DNA from: Latrodectus hesperus
Lineage: Eukaryota > Arthropoda > Arachnida > Araneae > Theridiidae
DNA length: 64,000 nucleotides
Assembly (NCBI GenBank): GCA_037975125.1
Contig: CM075857.1
Location: forward strand, 94,002,905 to 94,066,904
Direction: 5' to 3'
Position numbers and translations under genes: made by a program. Each line of letters starts with the position of its first letter. Positions within the stretch are counted from its first letter, which is position 1. Of the stretch, positions 1-13,759 are shown piece after piece. Under the pieces are notes generated by a model. The model had not been told where the DNA came from. It saw nothing but the letters and a program-made list of their open reading frames with translations, and did no database searches.

Positions 1-13
1 ATATATATATATA

Positions 14-44
<31 letters not shown>

Positions 45-72
45 ATACATATATGTATGTGTATATATATAT

Positions 73-104
<32 letters not shown>

Positions 105-133
105 ATATACATGTATATATATATATATATATA
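1..133. repeat. Compound (TA)n / (GATA)n microsatellite
   Basis: Dinucleotide AT runs are interspersed with AGATAT units and about seven GATA repeats (around 75-102), then AT again. The tract is cut by the window edge, so its full length is unknown. Confidence 0.95.
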
Positions 134-249
134 ATTATTTTTCCAATCAAAACTTGTCTATTATAAAAAAATTATTATAAGAAATGAGTTACAGATTTGT
201 TCAACCAAAAGATATCGAGTAAATTAATCTATACATAACTTTCATTCAA

Positions 250-1292
<1,043 letters not shown>

Positions 1293-1306
1293 CATACCAA
1301 GAAACA

Positions 1307-1583
1307 GCCGCCCAACTTGTCCAGTGGTCAGCGTATCTGACTGCGGATAAGGAGGTCCTTTGTTGGAATCCCGGTTCGGGCATGGATGTACTTTCTCTCT
1401 CTATCTATCCTGTTTTTGTCCCTTCTTTGTATGAATGGGTTGTGAATGGTTGCCTACCCTATAAACGGGTACCTATTGCATGTGTGTACTGAGGAAGTCG
1501 GACTCAACACCAGAATATGGTTCAGTTTTAAAAGTGGAGCAGGGCACCCCATAATGCCAGCTAGATACACACGACGACAACAA
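1307..1583 (+). mobile_element. tRNA-derived SINE, type S1, with tail 2
   Basis: The head starts GCCGCCCAACTTGTCC with a tRNA-like A-box region, then a decayed B box, a CTCTCTATCTATCCTG spacer and the body. The last 90 bp (GTACTGAGGAAGTCGG onward) differ from the tail of other S1 copies (tail 2) and end in (ACGACAACAAC). Flanking direct repeats CATACCAAGAAACA (1293-1306) and CATACCTAGAAACA (1584-1597) match at 13 of 14 bases and mark the insertion. Non-coding. Confidence 0.88.
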
Positions 1584-1597
1584 CATACCTAGAAACA

Positions 1598-2355
1598 GAC
1601 TTAAGAATCAAGCGAAGCATATATGCTGTACTATCTATAAAACCAGAAATTCCAGATCAAAAGAGAAAAATGAACATTCTACATCAAAAGAGCACGTTTT
1701 CCTCAAAGAGTTACAAATGATATAAGAGTTCTAAAACTGTCCAATGTACCGTTATCTTTCTAATGAAATTGAAAATGAATACAATATGTTATGTTGGTGG
1801 CTTATTTTGTCTGTCTCCTTAAATCTCCTGATGGACTTTACATGAAAATGGCTTCTTCAGAGCTAAATGTGATGGATTCCAGATTGTCCCTGTATATATG
1901 CTTCCTTAAAAATAAATTTGATCATAGGAAGATTTCAGTATGACTCAACATTCCTGTGACACTTCTTTAGGGGGTCTTAGCAAGAACTGATAGATTAAAA
2001 ATAGAGTATAGTATCAGAGCTATGGGAGACAACGCAAATGACAACGAGACGTGAGTACTGTGTAAGCGAACTGCATTTTTTCTCTGATCACTTTTTTAAA
2101 TAAATATCGAGTTGTAATCAAAGTTTTTCATCAAAAAGTGTTTCTCACTAAATTTAGAAAAAAAAGCATGAAAGCAGCAATTTTCCAGCGGGTATTAATC
2201 ACTACCTAAATCTAAGATCTTATGACAACGTTTTGATTGGATTTCAAAGCCTTCAGCCAAGCAACTTGGTGGCCACAAAATCCAAAAATAGATCTACAGT
2301 ATTGCCTGTAAGGAATTTAAAATAGCACTAGCAAGATGCGATTACAAATATGAAG
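1598..2355. other. Intergenic, nothing recognised
   Basis: AT-rich sequence without coding signal or repeat structure visible by eye. Confidence 0.5.
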
Positions 2356-2359
2356 AAAG

Positions 2360-3000
2360 ATAAAAATTCGAAGGAATGATGTCGGGACTATATGATGAGT
2401 GTGGCAAAAGATCACATTGGGGTCCGTATAGAGAGAGTTCAACCAGTGAATGCAAACACATGTGGTCTTCTATTATTTACCTTCTGGAGTCGGAACTCAG
2501 TTTGACATTTAGGCTTGATAACAACGTAAACACGAACTAGCACCTCGCTGTACATATTGACTGTCGATGGTTTTACCTTTTTCCAGATGTTCTTTATGAA
2601 AAATGGCATATCAGACTGACCAGACACAAAAATGATCTTTTTGTTGGACAATTTGTGCTTTACGGTGGTCTGACCGAGCGCAATTCAGTTCCCTTTACGT
2701 CTTGTGTTGATAAGTAAATCCACTTTTCATCACAGGTGAAATTGTGGTTCAGAATTTTGTTCTTGCGTTGATATTCGAGCAGATTAATGTAGGCCTGAAC
2801 ATGTCTGTTCGAATCTGCGTGAATCAGTTCATGCGGCACCCAGCGATTGAACTTGTAATCAAGTTTATGCGATGCACATCCAATGGATATAGCATTAAAA
2901 TCTGACCCCTTAGCTAGATTTGGTGTGGCTGAATACTGATTTCCTCGCAGGTGAATCTCATCAAGAAAAGCAGCTAAAATGCTCTGCTTCTTGAATGCCA
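2360..3000 (-). pseudogene. Degraded mariner-like transposase
   Basis: On the minus strand a stretch around 2670-2850 translates to RWVPHELIHADSNRH and then NHNFTCDEKWIYLS. These match the mariner blocks RWVPHEL and TxDEKWI, the latter carrying the first catalytic Asp. Upstream, residues such as LDEIHLRGNQYS look like the helix-turn-helix region. Towards 2380-2420 the complement encodes a decayed form of the HPxYSPD block. Frameshifts and loss of intervening sequence make it non-functional. Subfamily not assigned. Confidence 0.75.
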
Positions 3001-3291
3001 TTGCCTTCGCCACAAATACCAAGCCTTCACAATGTATGTTACAACACTGTAGCGTATACACTCATAATTTGGTGACATTCTGTTGCTATTTTAGGCGTTA
3101 GATCTGTAGAAGTAAATGGTGGTTCTGATCTAATATCATGGTAATTCTCTTTCACACTCTTTGTATTGAATGATATACATTTATAATATCTTACAACATA
3201 GTGTTATAAAGCATACATACATAGCGGTGTAAGCGCATGCCGTATTGTACCTTTAGATTAATGAATTTGGAATACTCGCCCATCACCAAGA

Positions 3292-3550
3292 GCCTCGTAA
3301 TTTTCAACCATGGTCAGGTGGCTAGGTCACACTTGAGCTGGCACCCTCCTCTCCAAATCCATGCCATATCAGCGAAAGGACGTCACATATTAACATGGAC
3401 ATGTCTCCAACCCATGGAGCTCCAGCTACCCAGTGAAAGAGAGTACGGTGTGGTCACCCTCCCAATCACTGTCCACAGCAATTGCTGCTTCACTTTGCTG
3501 ATCTTAACGGGAAGCGGTGTGAAACTACTGAGCCACAGGAGCTCAGTGTT
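3292..3550 (-). mobile_element. SINE body with 5S-rRNA-like head, tail lost
   Basis: Read on the minus strand, this block is about 75-80% identical by eye to 56411-56672. Both contain AGCAAAGTGAAGC followed about 30 bp later by TTGGGAGGGTGACCAC, resembling the A-box and C-box regions of 5S rRNA genes (AAGCAACGT ... TTGGATGGGTGACC). This copy lacks the shared SINE tail present at 56272-56410. The ORFs across it on both strands are incidental. Confidence 0.6.
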
Positions 3551-4657
3551 CTTAAGCAAGTCTCCTTTCAAATAACAAATATCTTTATCACAAAATATAA
3601 ACGTAAACACCAACGTATGCAGTTTGCGCAGATAATATTTGCGGTTGTAGAAATCATTCCCTACAACTCGATGGAAGATAAAAATGAAATATTTGGGAAC
3701 TCTTCTATTGCAGATGCTGCAATACGTCTCAACAGACGTAAATAATGATTTAAACTTTGATTGTGGACTCTTTATACACAAATACATCCATCATTAAGGA
3801 CTAGATAGCTGTTTAAGTGAATACTAACAGTTAACGATGAAACCATGTTCAATTATGCACTGAATGTTTCCATTTCTTTGAAGACTTACCTTTAATTTTT
3901 TGCGCTTCATTTAGAGCGTTGTTTTGATTTCTTTGCTGCTGTCTTGAAGAGGAAGCCATCCTTTCTTTCCTGTTTATATTCCCAAGAAACGGGAATGTCT
4001 GACACTGGGAATTAAGTTGACAATTGAATGGTCGGTGCTCTGTGACCAATAGTTCCGGAATTTGTAAGTTCAATTTCCAATTTGGGCTTGAATGTTGTTA
4101 TTTTAAACTGCAGATCCAGGTCGAATTAGTCTTTGTATGCAAAAAAGGACCATTAATTGATGAACAAATTAATCTCTTATACTAATCCACAGAAAACAAT
4201 GACTTCAATACATCATAAAAGCTTCTTGTAGTTATGTTTCTTCATAAATCATAGTTATCAGGAATCCTCTTCCAAGAAAAAAAATGCTTTCTGCCATTCA
4301 GAAAGTTTATCACAGGAATGCTTATGACAAATTGCAGTCATTTTATAACCATATGCGTCTCCAGATTAAGATTTAACCGAGAATTTAAAGTATAACTTGG
4401 GACAACAAGTTAGATATCCCGTATTTTTGACTTAAAAATACGAGATATTCCTTTGTGCTCTGCTTATTGCGAAGAAGGCTCAGAATTGCAATAGACATTA
4501 CTTAACGAAAATTTAATACGTTTGTAGTCAGAAACGAACTTAACCGAATCCTAGATGCTTCAGATCGTTCGAAAATTTGTCTGGTTTGAAATTTAAACAG
4601 CATTCTTCAATTGATAGTACTGTTAAACATATAAGCTATCACTCAATCAATTACAAT
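3551..4657. other. Intergenic, nothing recognised
   Basis: AT-rich. Short ORFs here lack homologues I recognise and show no coding bias. Confidence 0.5.
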
Positions 4658-4838
4658 TTGGGAATCGGTGTAAAATCGGGTAACCCTTGGTTTGGTGATA
4701 TATATTGGCAATAAAATCGGTTTTCTTGTAACTCTGTCTTTATAAATATTTTGTGTAGTGGACATCTTGTTAGTCCCATTTTGGCATCCGAAAAATCGGG
4801 AAAGAATCAAGGGGCACCCGATTGTAAACTTTAACCAC
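4658..4838 (-). mobile_element. Short inverted-repeat element, family G (minus copy)
   Basis: The reverse complement reads GTTAAAGTTTACAATCGGG, then GCCCCTTGAT, GGGACTAACAAGATG, GTTACAAGAAA, ATTGCCAATATATATCACC and AAACCAAGGGTTACCCG. It follows the same order as the copies at 16772, 44580, 47182 and 54268. Its two ends form an imperfect inverted repeat of about 30 bp (TAAAATCGGGTAACCCTTG against TACAATCGGGTGCCCCTTG). No coding capacity. Confidence 0.75.
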
Positions 4839-6600
<1,762 letters not shown>

Positions 6601-7094
6601 AATTCTTTATCGAACTTATTTTTAAATATTTGAAATTATTAACGAATTTTATGATATGATTCCATTTCTTTTGTAAAAATTTCTTTCATTGTCACAAAAA
6701 TTCTTACAATATTTTTTTTCTCTTTTAGAAAAATTAAAAAAAATATTTTATATTGGAAAAAGAATTGTTCATGGCAAATAGGTTGATTTGTCAATAATCC
6801 CAAAAGGCGAAATTTGTTCGAAAGGCGAAATTGAACCCAAACAGCTGAACTGCCCTATAGTGATGTTCGAAGCAGATTCAATAAAATTTGTTCAAAACAG
6901 TATTTCTAAAACAAAAATATGAAAGTCATTTACGTTTTAAGAACCTAATTCAAACATGCTTGATAAAGCATTAATTACTTCTATTAATTAAATACAGCTA
7001 CCTTTTGTTTCTCAGTTGAATCAACATTCATTTTTATAATCATACTTATCCATTTTAACAACTCCTTGAGCAATAAACTTCTTAATATTTCCAT
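6601..7094. other. AT-rich sequence, nothing recognised
   Basis: Two AAAGGCGAAATT motifs near 6804-6830 are the only structure seen. Confidence 0.4.
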
Positions 7095-7099
7095 TATGA

Positions 7100-7390
7100 T
7101 GTGAGTGTGGATGAGGCCGAAATGGTCTGGTAATGGTTACAGCTTTACTCTCTTTATTCGGAAGGTAGTGAGTTCGAATCCTGACCCAATAGATAATCCA
7201 CGTTAGTTAATAATGGCTTAGGTATGTTAAATATGTAGTTGTGTGTTGCGATTTCTTTTACGTGAAATATTCCGTTGACAGTTACAGGCCTCTAGTCCGG
7301 TGATATTATGCTTAGTTTTGGCTTCAAAATTACTAAAACCTTCTTTCGGGGTTACGATAGCACACCCACTTGGTGCCTGTATACATATAA
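7100..7390 (+). mobile_element. tRNA-derived SINE, type S3
   Basis: The head shows GGCCGAAATGGTCTGGTAA, then GGAAGGTAGTGAGTTCGAAT with a B-box-like GAGTTCGAATCC. It continues with the body seen in other S3 copies (a short run related to AGATCCGTCGTG, then a TGTAACAGTG-type segment). Diverged; ends approximate. Confidence 0.6.
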
Positions 7391-7729
7391 GTTGCCATCA
7401 GTTTCATTCCTTTTTGTGCTGAAAGGCGAAAATCATAGTAGCCGGGCAATATACACAGCCTGACGTTGAAAATGGAAAACCAAGGAAGAGTGGTTAGAAA
7501 ATTATACAAATTTCTGAGTATACATACGTTACCTAGTTATGCAAATGGTGTGAAATGCGCAGCTCTCCAGCGCACGTAGGATAAGATATAAGGTGAGAAA
7601 CCGGCAGAATGAGCAACATTCAAGCCGTTATTGCGAATTGGAAAATTATCGTTGAACGTTTGTTCTTGTTGAAAAGAAAACCTGTAATTACAGAGAATTC
7701 CAGGCTATCGTTAAAGGGGTCACTTTTAG

Positions 7730-8740
7730 CACTCAGACGACTTTAAGAGGGGCATGGTGATTGGATGGAGAAGAGTAGGATGGACCTTACGGCAATTAAC
7801 AAGGGACAGACACATGGACGCGTCCTTAGTGCACCGGCTGTACCAAAGATGGTTGGAACAAAGAATTGTGAAACGTTTGCAGGGTGACGGTGCAGCCAAG
7901 TCAGTATGCGGGTGCCATCCCGTTCTACGTGCGACGAAAATAACGTCTAGCAAAATTCTGTAGCATATGCAAGGCACCTTGAATATTCTCATATCGAACA
8001 GAACTATTCACCGTCAATTGATTGTTAGTGGCTTGTGCTCATGCCCTAAATCTGCCCTAAGATTCCCTAAGATTACCACTCATGCCCTAAGATTACCACC
8101 ATTGAGCCCATAGCATAGACGCCAAAGTCTGGAATGGTTCTGGATTAGAGCGATATGGGTTACGGAATGGTGCAGGATCAACTTCTCAGATGAGTCATAC
8201 TTTTGTTTCTTCAGTGATAGTCTCTGCGTATGAGTGTTGTGTCAACGTTGAGATATATTCAGTCTTGCAAAAAATCTGGAATGTCCCATCATGCGACAAC
8301 GCCGCATCATGGTTTGCGGTGCCCTTGCGTACGGTTCCAGGTCATCTCTAGTTTATATTCATGCCACTATGATAGCCCAACGTTCGTGCATAATGTGCTG
8401 CGACCCGTGACACTCCCCTACTTTATCAGAGTCTCCAATATTCTTTATCAGCAGAATGACACCAGACAGCACATTGCCTCAGCCAACCTGCCCTGTTAAT
8501 TGGGCAGCTGCTTCCCTAGCCTCCGTGCTAACCAAATCTTTCACCAATCGAACACGTTTAGGAAATGATGGACAGCATTTGCAGACCATGCCACTGCTTC
8601 CTTCAGAAGACGCACTTTAGTAAATGGTTGACAGGGAATAGAGAGCCATTCCTCAGGACGCCCTCCGTACTCTCATTGATTCTGTGCCTAGGCGTGTATC
8701 TTCGTGCATCGCCATCCACGGTGGTTCTACAACCTACTGA
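7730..8740 (+). pseudogene. Tc1-like transposase pseudogene
   Basis: Collinear Tc1-family blocks occur in shifting frames: an N-terminal helix-turn-helix region (GWRRVGWTLRQLTR, near 7763-7805), then EWCRINFSDESYFCF (about 8167-8212, the first catalytic Asp block), IMVCGA (near 8307), QQNDTRQHIA (near 8451), a decayed SPIEH block near 8540-8560, and a C-terminus equivalent to IHGGSTTY ending at the TGA at 8738-8740. Multiple frameshifts and a stop-rich stretch around 8500-8530 show it is dead. Terminal inverted repeats were not identified. Confidence 0.82.
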
Positions 8741-9350
8741 TCCAACCCTGTTCTCGCTCTGTATTACGCACATCATTTTGAAATACAGATCACTTATTGT
8801 TAACTGCTATCTCTCTGTTTGCCAAATTTCGTCACTTTCAGGAAATTCCTTGTTGTTGCATTTTCTGTGTCAGACAATGTACAACAACAGTTCCATTATC
8901 AAAAATTTAAAAGCAAAATATTACTCGCTCTTCGCTTTGAGTAATATTGATTTAGAGGTTTGATGATATTTTATATTTTAAATATTTAGAACTGGCCAAT
9001 CACATATTTTATGGAACAATAAACTTACAGATGTGACAAGTACTTGTATCACATACAAAAATAATTCAAACATGAAAAAAATGAAGAAATTACGAAGCAA
9101 AATTTAAAAAAATCTAATGACCATTAACCGAATTATTTAAAGCAAATACTTTCTTCACAGTTCCTACAACTTGAAGCCAAAAAGAAATATGTTTTTTATA
9201 AAATTCAATTATTTTTTTAGAAGTAGCTCACAATACAGTCTCGTCTTATGTAGTATCCTCATAATATTAATCTAATATTTACTCGTTTTAAAAAGAACAT
9301 AATTAAATTTAAATTATAAAAAAGGCTTAAGATATAATTGCATAGTACTG
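8741..9350. other. Tc1 3' flank and AT-rich sequence
   Basis: About 150 bp after the transposase stop probably belong to the Tc1 element. The rest is AT-rich and unassigned. Confidence 0.4.
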
Positions 9351-9354
9351 ATAT

Positions 9355-9620
9355 TGCAGCCCAATGGCTCAGTGGTAGACCTTTGCATTTCCTAAGCACA
9401 AGTGATCCATGGGCTGGGCAAGGTCTACTCAGCCTTCCATCCCTTCATTGGGTCAGTAAAACTGAGTGCCAGGGATGTTTAGGAATTAAACATTGGGTTT
9501 TCTCGTTAGGCTCACCATATTACCGAGACTTATGCTTCGTACCCCAGAGTCCTCGGCCAGGAAAACAGATGTAGGCACTGTACGCTTTGGCCCACATAGG
9601 ATATCGTTCCACACAGGTTT
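9355..9620 (+). mobile_element. SINE-like element, type S4
   Basis: Begins GCAGCCCAATGGCTCAGTGG, whose TGGCTCAGTGG fits the tRNA A-box consensus. A B-box-like segment is degraded (AAGGTCTACTCAGCC). The ~190-bp body has no resemblance to S1-S3. Only one copy is present, so the boundaries are guesses. Confidence 0.5.
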
Positions 9621-9764
9621 AGTTTTTTCAATACTTATATATATTTTGTTATCTTGAGATCATTCATTCAGGTGATAATAAATCACTGATAACTAAATCG
9701 CCGAGAAATATAGAGCAATTTTTCTTCATTTTTCTAATCTCCATGTCTAGTAATATACTAGACA

Positions 9765-10205
9765 AGGTCCACGAGTCCATTTACTTTCAGAAAGTCGAAA
9801 ACAAGCGTAGAAGACCTATATAGGTTCTCAAGAGACAACCCCAGGCTCTTAAGGATGTGTGCCGGTGATGCCGGTTCATTTTGACATTTAGGGCAATTCG
9901 GGTGCACCTTGAGACCTCTCTCGAATGTAAGTCCTCTCAGGTGTCCACAGAAGAATCGGGAAAGTGTTGTCTGAACATATTTATCGCAATCAAATCAAGG
10001 GGTCTTCCAGGGCAATCTGCTTGGTACCAGGGATGACTCGGGGGAGCGAGCCAAATCTGCCTCTCAGCATGTCTTCTAATGGAATACAGTTTAAGATATG
10101 TCAGTGAATTGGTAGATGGTAATGGTTCTTCAGAACCCTCCTTCGTCAGAACGTCTGCCATCTCATTCCCCCATATGTCAACATGCGAAGGAATCCACTA
10201 AATTT
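9765..10205 (-). pseudogene. Non-LTR retrotransposon 3' end (RNase H and C-terminal Cys-His domain)
   Basis: The minus strand encodes WGNEMADVLTKEGS, typical of the end of a LINE-encoded RNase H domain (G-N-E/x-x-A-D-x-L-A-K). About 75 residues later, after a frameshift, comes GHLRGLTFERGLKVHPNCP, then CPKCQNEPASPAHIL (a CPxC-x8-H motif), and a C-terminus ...NGLVDLV followed by TAG. The same C-terminal motif order occurs at 37111-37260, so both belong to one LINE family of the R1/jockey type. 5'-truncated, as usual for LINEs. Confidence 0.78.
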
Positions 10206-10955
10206 GCACTTCACACAAGGGACAATTTTTAAAACCGATTACAAAGTCAAGTAAGCCATTCTGAGTGTCCTGATGCTAACAGCGATGATTTTATATAGAC
10301 TGATTTTGAAATTACTTTTTAAATAACTGCTTAGAAATTTGTAGCGTTATATTTCTTATACTGTTTGCTTGTCATTCAAAGATATTAGAGTATGGAAATA
10401 GATTAGATGTCCTCTGAGATTTTTCCTACTTTCGTTTCGAATAATTGATTGCGGAGGATTTTTGTTTATATAATACTGACTGATTGCCTTTTAAATAAAT
10501 AATAAATTGCCTGCAACAGTTATCTTTTTATTTTATAATTGACAGTGAGAGATTAAAGAAGTGAATTAGAAATAAAATGGGATTTTTTGTGGTGTTATTT
10601 CGAATTCTCTAGAATGCGTAGACTTTTATTGCATTGAAAACATCAAGATTGTTTTTTAAATTATCGACAAATTTCTTTCTGTACCAGCTTGTAATCTTTG
10701 TTTTTGTAATTATATAAAGTAAGATAAAATATTGAATTAGAGATACCAATGTATATCCTTCGGCGTTGTCTTGTATTCTGTGAAATGTAAATTTGTGGTC
10801 TAAAGATACATTTTTATTTACTCCAGCAGGTTTAAAATATTTTCATTGACTTAATCTGTTTGCTCTCAGAAGAATTCAATATTATTAATAAATCATTTCT
10901 TTTTACACTTCTTCTTATTTGCATTTAAGAGCAGTCGTAACTTGGTTGCTTAAGA
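10206..10955. other. AT-rich sequence, nothing recognised
   Basis: No coding signal or repeat family seen. Confidence 0.5.
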
Positions 10956-10959
10956 CTAT

Positions 10960-11090
10960 GACCACAAAAGTCCAGGGCTAGTTTGACCAGAATCGACACT
11001 TTAAATAGATTCCATCAACCAAACCCAAGGTGGGGTACGAACTGTTAAACAGAAGGCAGAAGCGCTGCACATTCGGCTACCAGCTTGTTA
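10960..11090 (-). mobile_element. Degraded SINE, type S5
   Basis: The minus strand matches the S5 copies at 61207 and 61633: an AGCTGGTAGCCGAATG-like head, GTTCGTACCCCACCTTGGG and an AATCTATTTAAAGTG body. No clear target-site duplication. Confidence 0.55.
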
Positions 11091-11197
11091 CAAAATTTAT
11101 TGGAATCTTTCTTTGTAAATTTAAATCTTTTTGACGAGCTTAATATATTGAAAATATTTTGTCAATTTAGTTTTTTAAAAATTATTTGTCTCCTTTT

Positions 11198-11473
11198 GTT
11201 GTTGTCGTGTGGCAGCTAGGCTGGCAATATAGGGTATGCTGCGCCACTTTTCCTACTGAACCATATTTGGTGTGGAGTCCGACTTCTTCAGTACACACAT
11301 GCCATAGGAACCCGTTTATAGGGTAGACAACCATTCACACCTCATTCATACAAGGAAGGGGCAAAGACAGGGTAGATAGAGAGAGATAGTACATCCATGC
11401 CAGAATCGGGATTCGAACCCAGGACCTCCTTATCCGCAGTCAGGCACACTGACCACTAGACAAGTTGGGCGGC
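11198..11473 (-). mobile_element. tRNA-derived SINE, type S1, with tail 2
   Basis: The minus strand starts GCCGCCCAACTTGTCTAGTG with B box GGTTCGAATCC, and ends TAGCTGCCACACGACAACAAC. Target-site duplication TTGTCTCCTTTT (11186-11197) / TTGTCTCATTTT (11474-11485), 11 of 12 identical. Confidence 0.9.
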
Positions 11474-11485
11474 TTGTCTCATTTT

Positions 11486-11812
11486 ACGTTTGCATTATTA
11501 AAAGGATATTTTTTTACTATAGACAGATTAGAAGTTCAATGGAAATTTTCAGAATAATTTCAGTTTCGATATACATTAACTTTTTTTGTAACCAAACATG
11601 TTTCTTTTTATTTGAAGTTTTTTTGAATAATCTTTATCTTAAAATGTATTTTGTATCCGAAAATGAAATAGTAAATTTTCACTTTATTTTAAAGCATTTC
11701 ATTTATTTTGAATATTGTTCAAATTGCATAGCATTGAGTAAAATAACCGATAGTATCAAAACATAATTTTATATTTTTTATATTGTTAATTAATTTGTTA
11801 AAAGCCTATATA
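11486..11812. other. AT-rich sequence, nothing recognised
   Basis: The 75-residue ORF across it is Phe/Ile/Asn-rich and looks like random AT-rich translation. Confidence 0.4.
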
Positions 11813-11814
11813 GC

Positions 11815-12105
11815 ACTGCTGGCTATTGGCTGAGTGATTAGTGTTCTTGACCCCTAGGATGTTGTCCTGTAATTCGAACCCTGGTACGGGCATGGATGAT
11901 ATTTTCTTCCTGTTTTCTCTGTCCATTCAGCTGAAATAATGAATGAATGTGGCCCACGCTAAAAAAAATCTTTTGTGGTAGATATGGGTAATGCTACTCA
12001 CCTCCGTGACTTGGTTCACATGTGCTTATAGGGTTACGATAAATGAGTAGCTGTTTCCGGCACTGTTGTGGCCAAGGGTTAATCGCTCTGTGTTCACCAT
12101 TAGAA
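11815..12105 (+). mobile_element. Diverged SINE, type S2
   Basis: GGCTATTGGCTGAGTGATTAG (A box TTGGCTGAGTGATT) is followed by TAATTCGAACCCTGG (B box) and GGGCATGGATGATATTTTC. It keeps the S2 body features of GTGGCCCACGC, GGTTCACATGTGC and AAATGAGTAGCTGTTTCCGG. Confidence 0.75.
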
Positions 12106-12430
12106 AAAATATATTTATATAACTCCTGAAATAGACGTGTTTTTGTTTTAGGAGCATGGCCTAATAATTAAAATGCCTAGTCAAAAACACGTTAAAGTTT
12201 TTGTGTTGGTTTAAACTGTTACATTAAAAAAGACTTCAAAATTCTGTTTTATATTGTAGATAATTTATGCTTTTTTTACGTTTTGTTGTCGAAAATAGAT
12301 AAATTGCAATAGTTTTAGTATTTTAAGCCCAGATATCATTCCTTACGATTATAATATTGTTTACTTAAAAAAATTATTGAAACTTCATATGTGCTCGAAA
12401 TGACGCTTAGATTAGTCACTGCAGAATAAT

Positions 12431-12742
12431 TAGTTATTGTTGTTGTTCTTACTAATGACACTTGGACAAGCCAAGCTCGCTGTGCTATGCGAATTAAGTC
12501 GATTGGGAGCGTCTTTCGTTTTAATCAGAGCACCATGTAGGTGAAAGTACGACTTTGCTCAATATATTTGCCATAGGTACCCGTTTATAGGGTAGGCAAC
12601 CATTCACACCTCATTCATACAAGGAAAGGACAAAGATAGGATAGATAGAGAGAGAAAGTACATCCATGCCCGAACCAGGATTTGAACCCAGGACCTCCTT
12701 ATCCGCAGTCAGGCCCGCTGACCTCTAGACAAGTTGGTGAGC
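12431..12742 (-). mobile_element. tRNA-derived SINE, type S1, with shared tail 1
   Basis: Minus-strand head with B box-like GGTTCAAATCC, CTCTCTATCTATCCTATC spacer, then the shared tail (AAAGTCGTACTTTCACC ... GCTTGGCTTGTCCAAGTGTC) ending in AACAACAACAA. Target-site duplication GCAGAATAAT at 12421-12430 and 12743-12752. Confidence 0.9.
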
Positions 12743-12752
12743 GCAGAATAAT

Positions 12753-13432
12753 ATAGCGTCTATTCAATATAATGGGAAAACCTAGTCTTAAATACTTTCT
12801 ATGTCAAAAATAAATTATCTTAACGTATCTTGAATTTTTTTTATAAGATTTAAAGTCATAGCAAGAAAAAGGATGAACAAGAAATGGTGATTACATTCCC
12901 ATAAAGTCTAAAACATAATGTGCCTGATTTAATTTTCCATACCAAAAGTAATCCTTTTTTTTGTGTGAATGATTTAATGCATTTAAATTATAGATTTGTG
13001 TGAAGTGTTTCTGCACTTACTGCATGAATGATTTAAACTTGCTTTTAACGTGTATTCACTTGTTAAGTGCAGAAGCATGTCTCGGTTTGTGGTCTTGTAG
13101 TCGTTAAAATTGCATAAAAGAGGATTTAATTACATCTACTCAACGGGAATTCTTAATTTAATGTTTGAATCGGAAAACTAAAATCCTGAGATGGTAGCTT
13201 GGATCAAATAGGATTTGATATATTTATGTATACAAAAATTTTTGTGAAATTGCTTATAAGAAATTAAAAATTGTCCTTGCAGCTATTTTTTTGCGCTCAG
13301 AAAGTTTTTTTTTTTTTTTTTTTAGAAAACATGATTATTTTTATGTGCAGGATGGTTGTTGGTTATATTTATCCTTGATATTTTTAATGAGAGACAATTA
13401 AAAATGATTTAAAGCAAAATCAGATAGACATT
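12753..13432. other. AT-rich sequence, nothing recognised
   Basis: Includes a poly(T) run of about 18 near 13305-13323. No gene supported. Confidence 0.4.
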
Positions 13433-13442
13433 TTAAGTTAAT

Positions 13443-13749
13443 TTTTTTCCAACGGCGGGCACTTGAGGGTTTAACCCTATGCCACAACAAGGCCAGAAGC
13501 TGCTACTCATCTGTCGTTACCCAGCGGGCACCTGTGAACCAAGTCACGGAGGCGAGTAGCCTTACCCGCGTCATACCACCACAAACCCGTTTATAGGGTG
13601 AGACACATTCATACAACATCACGGAAGAAAAGATAGAGAAACACAGAGAGAACAGAGAAAGAAAGTAACATTCATGCCTGAACCGAGATTCGAACGCAGG
13701 ACCCACAGCTCAGGAGTCAGGAGCACTAACCACTCAGACATCGGTCGGC
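13443..13749 (-). mobile_element. tRNA-derived SINE, type S2
   Basis: Minus-strand head GCCGACCGATGTCTGAGTGG, B box GGTTCGAATCT-like, body with CTCTCTGTGTTTCTC and GGCGGGTAAGGCTACTCGCC-type segments, ending GCCCGCCGTTGG plus poly(A). Target-site duplication TTAAGTTAAT at 13433-13442 and 13750-13759. Confidence 0.9.
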
Positions 13750-13759
13750 TTAAGTTAAT

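Noticed and set aside
3237..3787. Overlapping ORFs of 87-134 codons on both strands
   Set aside because: They cover the 5S-like SINE body and its flank; the repeat at 56411-56672 does not conserve a reading frame.
7726..7992. Minus-strand 88-codon ORF
   Set aside because: It is antisense to the Tc1 transposase N-terminus on the plus strand.
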